From: Lottia gigantea
Taxonomy: Eukaryota > Mollusca > Gastropoda > Lottiidae
Assembly (NCBI RefSeq): GCF_000327385.1
Contig: NW_008710115.1
Span: 173,379 to 237,378, forward strand
Reading direction: 5' to 3'
Length of the DNA stretch: 64,000 nt
The translations under genes were made by a program, and so were the position numbers. Under the pieces are notes generated by a model. That model was given only the letters and a program-made list of their open reading frames with translations. It was not told the DNA's origin and did not search any database. Positions 12,922 through 26,335 of this stretch are shown here, piece after piece (positions within the stretch are counted from its first letter, which is position 1; every line of letters starts with the position of its first letter).

Positions 12922-13022
12922 GTAAGGTGTAATCACCGGTAATAAAGATTTTATGATGACGATTTTAAGCCATGTATTGCTGACCATTATTATGGTACCC
13001 TGTTGTATATACGCCACTACAG
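12922..13022 (+). CDS. LAR-type receptor phosphatase: first coding exon (signal peptide)
   Basis: The ATG is at 12953, with a second in-frame ATG right after it; 70 coding bases end in phase 1 at a strong donor (ACAG|GTAAGA). The peptide starts MMTILSHVLLTIIMVPCCIY and continues A-T-T: a short polar start, a hydrophobic core and a small residue (Ala) at a plausible cleavage point. This is a good secretory signal peptide. Joining the final G to the Ig1 exon gives T-D-P-P-R-I, matching the PPRF-type start of Ig1 in LAR receptors. The exon's left edge is placed at a splice acceptor (AATTTCAG before 12922), leaving 31 bases of 5' UTR, so upstream non-coding exons probably exist. The assignment rests on sequence quality and matching phase; the exon is too short for homology. 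Confidence 0.72.
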
Positions 13023-13708
13023 GTAAGATTACTGTTCTTTCTTTTCTTTTCATCCAATTTATCCTAAGTTTATGTTCTCTTCAAGATTTGAGCATCTAAA
13101 TTTCATATATTGAGTAACATGCTTTATTAATAAGAGTAGTTTATTTGTCAAGTTCTTTAACATCCTTGCACAAGAAAATTTGAGATGAAATACATTGAAT
13201 TTATATCTATGATAATTAATATATAGTAACTTTCACTATTTTCTGGAAACTCAATAAGATCAAATGAAAATTTGATTAGTATTCACCCTAAGATGATTGT
13301 ATTTTGTCCCCCTGACCATACGCCATTGTTAAAAGTCAACAGACTATTGTTAGAGACAAGACTGGTAGATATTTGAACACGATTTCTGTGTTTGTTGACG
13401 GGATTGAGGTTGTCAGAATGTACAGGATATTAAGTCGTTTAGTCTGTACCCCTACATTTTATAATATTATAAACTAGACACAATTTAATATCATTATCTC
13501 TTAACCAAATCTCAATGTATCATCTCTGAAAAGAAAAAGATCTGCTAACAAATGTGAAATAAGACTACCAGGGTGCAGTGTGAATTAAAACAACCTTGGT
13601 AACAAAGACATTCTAGATTTGTTAAACATGATACCCTATGCATGTGCTGTATAGGATTTCGCAGTTTGATATTCCTTGGCATGAAAAGAAGTAGAAAATC
13701 GAGACACA

Positions 13709-13920
13709 GCAGTTTCACCTTTGAAACACCTGCTCAAAAAGTACTCAAATTTTACTTTTGTACATGGAAAATCAAGATGGTGCAATTTCACCTTCAAAAA
13801 TTCTGCTTGAAAATTTATACTTCTGGCTCAAAAAGTACTCAAATTTTGGAAAATTAAAAAAATAACATTTCACTTTGGTAAATTCTGGTCAACAATTTAC
13901 ACTTCTGAAAGTACAATTTA
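13709..13920. repeat. Diverged tandem repeat, about 95 bp unit
   Basis: The block CTCAAAAAGTACTCAAATTTT occurs twice about 96 bp apart, each preceded by a TTTCACCTTT/TTTCACCTTC-like block. A third, more diverged copy follows (TTTCACTTTGG and AATTTACACTTCTG). A 71-codon open frame crossing it is therefore repeat-derived. Confidence 0.7.
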
Positions 13921-16900
13921 GATTTTCTGTGGAAAGGTCAATTTAAATGAAGAAAATCAATGTTTAAGTGTAAGTAAATGTTGATATATAAGAAATGCCG
14001 TCTGCAATGATATTGGAGATTTGAAGACATGTTGATTGTCTGATTGGAATACAAGGAGAAAGTTTTCCAGATCACTGATTGAATTAACATATTGATATCC
14101 TTATCACATTGAATATTCATTACTTTGTCACTGGAAATTGTCAACAAGAAAATCATTCTATTGTCTTTCTGACATTTTTATTTCTTCTCACCAAATTTCC
14201 ATTTTGTTTTTCTTAAATTCAATTATTTTTTCAACAACTGACAACAATAAATATAACAAATATTCTCATGTTCAATTGACTTGAAATTCAGACTCATGGT
14301 CCCAATCTTGTTCACCACCCTATGTTCATAAAACTTAAAAACTGGTTCCCTAATTTTTGGATTCTTTGCATCCCCCAGAAAGCCATAAATTCCTAAATAT
14401 ATACAATCAACGTTATTGCTCAGTGATCAATAAATATCTTATCAATGAAATTGTACAATTTTCATGCATATTTGTTGTCATATCTTGCAGACTAACATAT
14501 TTTAAATATGTTATATGTGAGTTATATTGACTAGGTTTTACTTCCACCAAGTTTGATTGAAATTTGATAACAATAGCACTGATTGTAGTTCTAACAGACT
14601 ATATGATCAATCATCAGACACCATTATACCTGCTTTTAGTCTAAAGTATTAGTAAATTTAATAATGAAGATATTAGGAATTAACTAGTTATTGTATTAAC
14701 AGAGCACCACCCGGCTAGATTTACTTATTATACACCCGCAATCTACCCGCTTGATCAATTCAGTACTCTTTGATTATCATTCATATTGACATCTCATTTA
14801 TTTTAACATTATCTTCAACATACTGTACACTGTAGAAAAATCAATTGACTTTCTCAATTTCAATTCCAATTTTCTCTGTTTTATTCGTCTTTAATTTGGT
14901 GCCGGTTTTCCTCAACATAAACTCTGTATTACTATGTCAGATATGTTGGTGAATAATTGTGTGGAAATTGAAATCATTATCTGTAGCTTGGTAGTATTAG
15001 AGTTGTAAAACATCCGTCTGTTTGATGGTAATCACTCAATAAACCTTGAGAAAACTGACAAAATCTGTACACATTCTAAATCAAATGATGATTGTGTGTG
15101 ATGTTGCAAAATATATAATTGGTTGATCAATGATTTCAGATGAAGAATTTTGAACTTGAGAAGAAATTAATATAACTCTAGATATTCATACTTTTAAGGT
15201 ATCTGATTGGTCAGTCTGTTTATGATGGACTAATCAGAGTTCAAGGAGTAATGGGCCTGTATGATTATTTATGAAGGTTTTGATTGACTACCCTAATTTG
15301 AATTATGAACTGTTCATTTGTCGTATTTGAAAACCCAAGCGTCTTTTTTACCCATAACCACCTGAAGATAACGATTGATTGATATTGAGCTTAACAAAAA
15401 TCATCTTTCCATTGTATGATATAAGCCTAAATTGATTTGCAGATCGTTGAGATCAATTAAAATTTTGGCTATGAAAAATTTTGGAAAAAATAATCTTAAA
15501 AGGGGTGATTTTGACTCGTAAATTGAACCTTGGACACAAAACATGTCTTAAAAGAAAAGCATGGCTGTCCGAGTTTGAGTAACCTTTATGTTAGAAACGT
15601 GTCAAATAGATTTTAGAGTATAAAATACCATTATTTTGAAAGATAAACATTAGCATGGATCTGTGAAAATGGTAGAAATTGAGATCAATATAATGTCACT
15701 AGTAGAAAACATTAGGTAGTAAAATCAGTCAATGATGTAATGAAAACTTCAGGCAACATTCTTTTTTTACTTCCTTACTTAACATCAGTTCAATATTATT
15801 AAACATCTTGTCTTTGTATTTAATAGGGGCCTTGAGGCAAGTTGCCATAGATATGGCTAAACTTCCTTCCAAATGTAAGGACAGTACCAAATTTTTAAAC
15901 TTATTTGGTTATAACTTTTGATCTAATTTTTTAAAAAGAAATTCACCATAATGTTTTAACTCTGTTTTTTGTTTAGAAATATCCATGTGAATGTGAATTC
16001 CACTTTAAAGTTTTTATAAATAACGTTGGATATTGCTTGACATTATCATACATTACCAGTATCTAAGCCTATGATCTGAAGAAATCTGGAAAAAAACATT
16101 AAAATATTGTAGTGTTTCATTATGAAACCAGTCCTTTTGAAATTAGAAAAACCAAACTTAAGTGCTTTTGAAATCTGAACTTACATTTCCTCAAATCTAA
16201 ACACTATAAGAGACAATAGCAATGACATATCTTGATCATGTTTTATCTTCAAATTGAAGTTTTAAAGGTTAAATATTTAAATGTGGTGACCATCTTGAGT
16301 TCACCATTGAGTCAAGTACAAACTAGTTGAAGTTGGGTATAGTAACTTTCAAAGGGACAGACCAGAAATAAGAGGGACTAATTAATGTAATTAGTGTTTT
16401 AGGCATTGCTGTTCAGTGATAAAATATGATTTTATACCAAACTGTGGCTAAACAACCAGTCTTCGTTTAAAAATTCAATTATATAATATCAAGATATAAC
16501 AGCCATGTTGTTTCTAGAATCTAAGATTTATATGACCTATGTTGACATGGTAGAAAGCAGTCGGAAATTCTCCTATTTCTAGGTGATTAAAGAAAGTGAT
16601 TGTATTGTATTGAGATTATGGTGGTCTATTCCCTGATGTACAGTATGAGTCAAGACTCTAGACGTGAGATAGAGCAGAGATAATCGTAAATATCTATTAC
16701 TCTCTCAACCTCCACTCACTAGTTTTATACTGGCTACTGTATACTGATTAAATTCTCTGTCCCTAAGGTCAAACATGGACACTTTACTTTTATCTACTTA
16801 AAATCTATTTCCCATCTTTTATTAGATTATAGTTGTGTGTTAATCTGCATTGAAATTGTTGACCATATTGTTGCCAGATACAGAAAACTGTTTATAATTT

Positions 16901-19900
16901 AATGGATTGTGTAGTAATATTGATGCACATACTTGTTCATTTTAAAACATAACCATGACCCACCCAATTTATTTTAAGGTAGTTCAATAGTAAAGACAAT
17001 ATAAGTATTTAGTTTCTATTACTAATTACTCAAACTACCTAATATTACAGTGAACTGCTTGTGTTTTAGTTTTGAAATCAACCACGATAAACAGTACAGT
17101 AATATCTTTGTTTGACTCTATGTCTGCTTTTTTCAAATAAACTTTTAGCAGACAATGGTAATGAATAAATTTTGAAGTTTATAATTTTACTTCTTGAAAA
17201 TTCCTTGACTAGTTAACTGAAATTTTATTTGCTTATTTTGATTCAGTCAATGAAAATTTTTAAAATCGCAGAACAATATTAGACAAAAATAGAGTTTAAC
17301 GCTACAAGCTGATTACATAGGGCTAATATTAACTGTTGAAAGTTATTTCTAACCTTCAATAAAATGTGCGTAGAAAAAATTTACTGGAAATACTTTAAAA
17401 TGCTGAAAGGCATATATATTCAAGGTCTACCTCTAGATAGATTAGGTCTATTTTTACTTTTATTTAAATAGAAAGTTAAGATTAGATGCATCATGCTGAT
17501 AGATATACTTTAATCAGAGAAAAATATAATATATTATCAAATATTATAAATAAAGATCAAAGTATAATAAATATATAAGAGAAAAACAATGAAATGTCAG
17601 TCTGATCCTACATAAAAGGATAGTCATCTATTTTTTCTTTCCAACCCTGCAGCTTTTTGTGCGTTTATTATTATGTACTGCGTATATTTCTTGTTTGCTT
17701 TATCAGCAAACCAGCTTTTATCTAGATCTTTAACCAAAATTAGTATATTACCTTACATAATCCAGCAATTGTTGTTCCATAAAGCTGCGTCTATAAATGT
17801 ACTCACTATGGCTAATGCCATTCAATAACTTAAGCTTACATAATGCTCAAAACTTGAATTGAACACAAACTTAACTTGAGTTACAAATTTTATTTTGTTT
17901 CTTATTAAGGAAAGATAATTAATTAATGAGATGATTCTCTTCCTTAATAATTTTTAATATTTATATGTTTGTTTATATAACTTTCCAGGTTTACAGCAAT
18001 TTTCTTTTCAGGTGATGAGGTTTGAAATGAATTATCACACCACCTTATTTCTATATGTTTCTGATTTAAAAATATTTCTTTATAAACTTGTGCCTTTTAT
18101 AAATACAAATTAATGGGTATAGTGTCAGCAATATCAAGAATGATCCAAGGCTTTTACTCAAAAATTCAAAGCATGATAACATTACTCAAATATTTGCTGG
18201 TATGTCATATTTCCAGCTGTCTTGCCTGTGTTGTTTATCTTGATCTTTGATGCCTCACAATGAAACCCAGAAAGCTAATGATCTGCACTCTCCCGAAATT
18301 TAATTCCAAGTAAACAAAGATGTGCATTATGGACATATTTCCATGTATAGCAATTCTTAGATTTGTAGACAGTTCATTATAAAAAGAATAGATTTCTTTG
18401 ATGATATAAAATGAAGAGATATGTATCCATTTATTGTATAAGCAATATCATTTTCTGAAGTAAAAACTTCTAAAGCCAAATCTGTATATGAAAGGCTTAC
18501 TGATTGAAAAAGACTTATGTATGTATCTGCCCTACAACATTCACATTGATGTGTCGAGTCAAAGGAATGTTTTATGAAAAGAACATATCACATAACAGTG
18601 TTATTATGAAACAGATACCTGCTGTTAGGTTGATGTTCTTCTTTTTCAACTCTTAGCCCTTCAGTCCCATCTCTACCTTACTCAGCTGAAATATTTCACT
18701 AGTCATTTTAACTTGTTTGACTAGTCCATGTCAAGTTAATGTCAGTATTTTGACACTGTATCATTCATTGAACTCTCTCAAATTTTAACATGGTTATACC
18801 TTTTTCAAAGTTTCAATTAAATTTTCTTAGTGAAAAAGATCATGAAAAGTATGTTTAGTTTAAGCTATTAAAAAGATTTGAATACAAAATAAATGCATCA
18901 TTCATTGTCAAAAATTTGAATTTTATTGCCTGAGGCTTGATAAATTATCATAAAATATATGAAAGTTATAAACTTAAAATATTATGACAAAATGTTAAGT
19001 ATTTACTGGGAAGGTGGTTATTTGTTTTGAAAACTGATATACAAAGATTTCATGAAATTTTTTAACAAGCCTTATGAATTATTAGGTTGAAATGAAAGTG
19101 TCTGAATAATATTTAAGAAGTAGACATTCCATGTGATAATTGATGTGGATGATAATTTATGAATAAAGATAATGTAATATTTTGAAAATTATTATTCCAG
19201 CTGATCAATTCTGAATAAAGTTATTATTTTGACTAGTGTTCTACATGACTTAAAATAAATTATTATCATTAATGATAGAGTTTAGGTAAAATAGTACTCT
19301 CTTGAATAAATATACTTCAATGATCAGTAATTTGCATGATTAAATTTAATAAACTGAACATAGATATATAATTTATATAGGAGTGGAGGGCATTATTATT
19401 TTTCATTCAGATCACCCGTCCAATTTTACACTCAAATTTTATAATTGAAATGTGACATTTTTATTCAGTACATCCAGGTTGTCTATTGTAAAAATATCAG
19501 TTGCTTCAATTTGTACCCAATTGTTGTTCTGTGTAGATCATTATGACTCCATAAACCTTCAGACAGTGATTGTACTGGTATATGATATCATTGCATAAGT
19601 AGTTAAAATAAAAATACAAGTTTGTCTAATTTATTTCGGATGGGAACAATCATTTCCAAGTGTAACCTTTCACTCAAAGATCCCAAACTGATAGAAGGTG
19701 CCTTGGTAAACCAATATTGTAAGTCCAATTTCGTCCCACTAGTGCTCCAAAAGATCTCACGAGATCTGCAGCAGTCAAAATGTGCAAAAACCTGAAAAGA
19801 ATTAAATGACTAAAAGCATCTATGATCAACCAAACGGGCTAAGATGTAGAACACAAAGTTGATAACAAGATCTGAGTTTTGCCAGTGTAGAAAGTGAGCA

Positions 19901-22019
19901 ACTAGTGGCAATTAAGACGTTTCGGTTGTTGGTGAACTCAGGTTGACTAAATTCTGTCATTGATTAGAACTAATCAGAAACAGTCTTTGAAATTCTATTT
20001 AAGCAACATCTGCCTGGGTCTTATTTAGATGCTTTGGATTTGATTTTAAGTTTTTCTAGACTGTGATCTTATTAAACAAAAGTAGTCCATATGCTTTTTA
20101 TACTAATAAAAAAGTTAGAGTACCGTACATGTAATATAAAAGATATTATAAAAGATAAAATATTGTTAGTGAATAAGTCACAGTACATTGAGTTATGTTA
20201 TTATCTCTACTATCTGTGTTTATGATCAATATTTGATCTAGTTGACTAAATCATCTAGTAACTTGGACAATCTGTTCTATGACTCACTATCCCGTTGTCT
20301 ATATGGTAATATCTTGGTCCAGATCTCTACATGACAATAGCTATGTTATAATCAAAATCATTGAGGGATGATATGACTAGCCATGTTAAATGATCCTCTA
20401 AATCCTTATTTCTTAATTAATCATAGTTGATAATCCAATATCAATCCACATTGATTATCTTAACAAATGTTGATGACTTAATAATTTCAATATGCAAATG
20501 TTCTATAATAACAGTGATTTGTTGTCTTTGTCAGATGATGATGCTTGTATCTTTTGACTGAAATGGCATGGTTTCAACTGATTACTTAAACATCTCTGGA
20601 TTGTGAAGAGTTATTTGATTCTCTTTCACAGCTGTTGATCAATGCCTGACTAAGACCTTGTTTTGGGTACAAGGTTGTTATTACTGGTTCTTTGCATGCA
20701 ACAATCTCTTACTTTTAGTTACAGTATTTTTTTTTAGTTGTACCACAAGTTCAGTAAATGGAAAGCAGCGATTTCACAATGTGTACGCATACAAAGAGTC
20801 AGACTGAATGTTGACAGGTATTAGGTACTGATAAGGATTGCTGATTCTACTGTTTACCTAGATTACAAAGACCAGCTGGTGTAGGATATTTGTAGTTTAT
20901 GTTTGTAGTTAAGAACAGGTTGTAACTGTCAGTATTTTATCTATAATTTAGTAGTAATGAATACCAAATCAAACATTAGGATAGATTATTGATTTTCTAC
21001 ACTTCTGATATTATCACTTTCTTTTCATTCTTTTATTCTGATTTACTATGGGTCATATCAATCACAGATCAATACCTAGTAGTGCTTGTTGTTCCACCTG
21101 GGGGACTTACGGTAGTTGAGAGAGCTTATCTCTTTACCACTAACTATGAAAGACCTAAAAATAATGCATTCAGATTTTTCAGCCCAATTTCTAATGTCAG
21201 TGATGCATGTCTGAATATCAAAAAAGCTTTTACATGGTCAAATATGTCAACAAAGAAATTTTGAGGCTATGTATGATATAAGATGTTAATACTTTAACCA
21301 AGATAGATGAAGATTGAAAAGACAAGAGGTGCTTTTTAGCTTTATTCAGACTGCTTAGTGTTGCTTGTATTCATTGGAATTTTTCTATACAGCAATGTTA
21401 GGAAACCAAAGAGCATCAAAGAAGTTAAATTTGATCACTGAGTCATTACATGCTTTAAATTATTTAAATACACCCACAACACTCTATTAACAGTCGTGGA
21501 AATATTTGAATTTGTTGTTTCTCCGTTGAATAGATTATTGATTTCTATGATAAAAGATTTTCTCTATGATATGATATAATATTATTGTGCTACAGATTAT
21601 TATTATGAAATCAGACTACAATACTAATCATTATATCATTCTACCTTTGATGTCTAGTCATTATAATATTATATAAGATAGAGACAATGAGAACTTATAA
21701 ATATTATAATTAATGATTATAACTTAGATTATAATTCTACCATGTATTCATATAGCTTACAGCAATATACAGTATGCTTATATTAACCTGAATGTAATTA
21801 AATCTGCAAAAACAAACATTGCTGTAGATCTTATATATTAACATATTACAAAGGTCACACATAAGCTGATCCTTCTCAGCATTTGACAAATGGCCTCTGG
21901 TATTATAGATACAGTTTTGAGGGGTTCAAATGGAAATGAGTCAAGGCATTCAGAAAATAGAAATGTGCCCTTTTTGTGCATGTCTCAATGATATGGCAAT
22001 CAGTTAAAAGCCAATGCTT

Positions 22020-22150
22020 TGGTCATGACAAAATTTGTCCCATTGCACACTGCACATTTATACTAGTTTCTATCAGCCCATCTTTCTTTATTAGCCCATT
22101 AGATGCAGACAATTAGGACGTAAATCTCCATTTTCATTTTATCAGCCCAA
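22020..22150 (+). repeat. Dispersed repeat copy C (fragment)
   Basis: Shares GACAAAATTTGTCCCATTGC, ACACTGCACA, TTAGCCCATTAGATGCAGAC and GACGTAAATCTCCATTTTCA with the family seen at 4928-5064 and 57587-57680. It is more diverged on its left side. It is non-coding and lies inside the first long intron. Confidence 0.55.
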
Positions 22151-25100
22151 ACTTGTGATGACTTGTAAGACCTTGACTAATTTCAGAAAGAGAAATTTAA
22201 ATCCTGAATATCTAGCTGGTCATTTATAAATTATGTGTTAAACAGTTGTTAGTAAATATGATCAGAATTTAGTCATTTCATGTCACTAACATTGTTTACA
22301 TACTAAATATAACATTTGGTCCAAATTTCCTGATAAACCATAAAGATAATGTTAAAAATGGATGCCAGAATTGGTATTTTGTGAGATAGAGTACCAGGAT
22401 GAATTAGTATTTGGTTACAATACATACTAATAAATAGTCACTAATACCATATGGGACTGATAGCAATGTTTGGAATTATTTAGTTTTTGACATTAAGATA
22501 GGTGAAATATGATTAGTTGTCTTGTATTATATTTCATACTATTTGACCTTTTCTATCTCCCTAGGGTTTTCTTTCTCTTCTCTACTAATTTCTATTCTCT
22601 TTCTAACACATTTCAATTTCACTCTACATATCTAGTCTTCTGTTCACTTTTACCTCTATTGTCTTTTATTCTGTTATTATTACATTTTTTGATCCACTGC
22701 TGTTCTCCATTGTTCCATCTCTCCTGTTTTGATCCACAGCTTGAACACTATCAGTAGAACACAATATATTCAGGTCAGAAAGACCAATTGACACCAACAT
22801 TGTGAAATAACATTGGTCTTTAACTTTGTATCAAACAAAATAAGCAATTGTCCAGTACCGTTTAGCAGTGAGAATATGTCATTTCAGTTGTATCAAATAG
22901 AATTTCCCAGTCAAAAAGTCTAAGACAAAGTGCTGACATGCTTAAAATCCTTGAAAACAAAGTATTGAAAATGACTAGGTGCCAGGATGTCTTATAATGA
23001 CACTCTTTGAAATCAAATTTTACCACTTAAACAATAAGACATTAAGGTATCTTCTCTGTTATTCTGTTATGTCTTTTACATATAAATAGCTTCACAATAG
23101 GTAGGTCATTGTCAATCTAAAATAGCAAAGTCAACAATTTTCTGTATGTCATTTGATTTATTAGTCCATTGTAAGACTTTATCATTAACATGAGTGAGAA
23201 ATCTGATTAAAACTTTTTTTATTTTAAGGCTGAGAATTCTGTATGTTAAATGTGACGTTTGAAAATTTAACACAACTGTCCACTGCAGATGAATAAGTTA
23301 AGATGTCAAAAAGACCTCTACAGATCCAATTGATTAACAATATTATTATTCATATTGTCTTGTATTCATCCTGCGGGCTGTCAGCACATTTCACTTTGAC
23401 AAGACATTTACATTAAATAGATTCCTTAGTCTCCTCTTAAAATATTCTCTTGTTTGAGTGAAAGTTTTCATTAAGAAATTCTTCTTATCTCAAGATTTTT
23501 CCTTTTCATTTGTGAAACTATATTCTATAATAGTATGTTGATGTAAAGTTGACAGTTTAATTCACTAGAGATGGAGGATTGAGAGAGAAACATTGAGACT
23601 TGTCTCGTGATGACCTTACAATATGTCACCTTACAGACTTAAATCTTTTACTTTCAATACTTGTCAACATTCTGAGGAATTTTTACTCAATAACTCTTCT
23701 CAACCTTCTAAACACTTTGATATTTAAAACATTTAGCTTACATGTACTGTAAAACTCAGATAACCTCCAGGAACTGCCATTGCCCAGCGATTTAAGGTAT
23801 AATAGTAGAAAAAGGTGTCCAGACAGGTCTTGTTTGCAGACCACACCCGGTATCTCTGGGGTTATATTTCTAACCAGCTTATGGACCTTTTTATCCAAAT
23901 TTTCATATTGAGGTGTGACTATAGATTAAACAACGGTCTTTTCCATTAAATTCTTGAGACTTAGCATTAAAAAGCAAGCAATATTTATGCATGCTCTGCA
24001 CTCCAGCAAGTTGAATTTCACTTCACTGAGAATTTGTAATTATAGTTATTTTAGTAGGTTATAAGATTTCATTGTTGAAGAGTAAAAAGTTACAGTACAC
24101 TATATAGCCAACCAAAACAATGTATAGACCATATTAAAATCTCATCTGAATATAAAATATGTTTTATATGTGTATAAACATGCTGAAGTACCTGTTAGTG
24201 AAATATGAAATTAATCTGGGGGGTTTAACCCCTAGCTGACCTTAGCCATAAAGAATATGATATGATAATTTGCTAGAAGCTATTATAAATGTGGACATTG
24301 TTTCCACTTATTGTTTTGTATTAAACACTCATTTCCTTTTACAGTGATATTTAATACAGGGGATGGAATAGAATCTTTAACACTTTAATAACCTCCAATC
24401 TGTATCTCTTCACATTCTTTAACTTACAGAAGCTGATGTCAAACATCATAAACTAGGCAGACCTCTGACAAGTTCATGTGTCCATAATAACAAAGGTCAA
24501 CTATCCTTTCAACATATCTATTCATGAAAATCAACTTCATTTTTTCACTTATTGCATTTGACCATAAGGATAATTTCTATTTTGTTTATTCTGCATGATT
24601 CTAAGGGATTAAAAATTTGCAGTACGTATCACTGAAGACCGAGATCATATAAATTAATATTTTCATAAAAGAAGATGGAGGAAGCACTGTTCTTACTTAG
24701 AACCTAAAGCTAGCTGTCATTCAAAATGTCACATGATTATGGAATTCTTACCCATTAGTTTTTCACTTAAAAAAAAGTTTAACCAATGATGATTGGGTTC
24801 TCGTTATCTCATGAGTTGACTGTTATGTTTTGCCTGAAAAGAAAATATTCAGTTTGAATATCACAGGAAAATTCTCAGTCTTTATACATTTAACAATTAT
24901 CACATGATTTACGTTTTATTGTTTGAATATAATTATAGTGGGAGAGGATGGATTATTTATCCTTATTTTACCCTAATTTCACCGTAATTTTACGCATGGT
25001 TTAAGAATTACTCCTGTTTCATAATGCGTAGATATAAAAAAATTGTTACCAAAATAGAAATTATTTTCTTTGTTTAGAGAATTTTATGTCTGAAATAACT

Positions 25101-25989
25101 TTTCTCAAGTATGTAAGGGGTTACTTTAATATTTTATGTCCATAACTCATTTTAAAGCGCCTCTTGTGTTGAAACTTTCTGGGAAGGTCTTTTAACCGGA
25201 GAATTCCATATTTTTTATCTATAAATTATATGTAAAAATTTGTCGGAATGGATGGTTAGATATCAGAATTTGAAATAGAACAGTTATGCAAGGGGAACCT
25301 AAGCCTTAATTTTCGCCTGTACATGTCAATCAAATTCACTGGCGAAATTTTTAGTCACGATCTTGAAGGGTTCATCGTAGGAATTTTTGTGAGTGAATTG
25401 TAAATTTTCAGCAATAAGTAGAAAAAAAATACACTCTCATGCCCTTAGCTTCAGATTTTACAGGAAATGTGAATAATGTGAAAAAATACAGAATAAAAAG
25501 AGATTATGACAATAAAGAATAGACTAGAGTAATTGATGTTAATAGTTATTAACTTCTGTCTCATCAATCTAATTAAATATTTATCTATTATATTATCCCT
25601 ATTGAATTTCTTCATTATACTCTAGCACTAATATTCTTACTATCATACCACCCGTGTTGTAAAATTACTCTACACACTGTCAATATAATGCAGTCCTAGT
25701 GCTTTCTGATGGGTCCATTAGTACACAATATTAATGTCATCTTCTAATCAAATTTATCTTGTATTAGTCTAAACTTGATTTGAAATTTGATATGCTATCA
25801 TAATACATGAGAATACTACACACAATAGAAATTTGAATATAATAAACAGTTTAAATTGGGCAGACACACTCTTGTATCAAATATCATGGTGAAATAGCAG
25901 TACCAGCTTGTCTAATATTAGTAATTGTTTTGAAGATGGACTGTTCTTAGGTCTTGCTATGTTGTGGCATGAAAAGCGATTCAATTTGT

Positions 25990-26335
25990 TCTTTGTACCA
26001 GCCACAATATACTTTTGTACCAGCTATGGTATGCTTCTGGTGCCAGCTGTGTTCTTGGTACCTGCCATAGTTTACCAGCATTAGTATGCTCTTGGAGTCA
26101 GCTTTGGTATGCTCTTGGTGGCAGCTGTGCTGTTGGTACCTGCCATGGTTTACCAGCAATAGTATGCTCTTGGAGTCGGCCATTGTATGCTCTTGATATG
26201 TTCTTAATGCCAGTCACGATGTGCTTTTGGAGTCAGTCATGATAGTCCCATGGTATCTTCTTGATACCAGCCATGCTATGCTCTTGAAACCAGCCATGGA
26301 ATGCTCTTGGTTCACGGTATGCTCTATGATGGTAT
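25990..26335. repeat. Degenerate tandem repeat with about 78-bp higher-order period
   Basis: Built from units of about 20 bp related to TATGCTCTTGGTGCCAGC. A longer segment containing TTGGTACCTGCCAT, GTTTACCAGCA and GTATGCTCTTGGAGTC is repeated with a period of about 78 bp (TTGGTACC at 26055 and 26133). It is richer in G and C than the surroundings, which produces open frames on both strands. The repetitive, domain-free peptides argue against coding. Confidence 0.85.

Noticed and set aside
18001-18020. Second possible recursive splice site (TTCTTTTCAG|GTGATG)
   Set aside because: The pyrimidine tract is good, but the donor half lacks the G at +5, so the case is much weaker than at 12921.
19690-20040. 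Possible degenerate retroelement tail, with the block AAGACGTTTCGGTTGTTGGT
   Set aside because: It resembles the CCGAAACGT-type sequence sometimes seen near the ends of Penelope-like elements, but no reverse transcriptase or endonuclease motif could be read, so no element is called.
20989-21264. 91-codon open frame
   Set aside because: No recognised domain, no splice context fitting the LAR gene, and composition like the surrounding intron.
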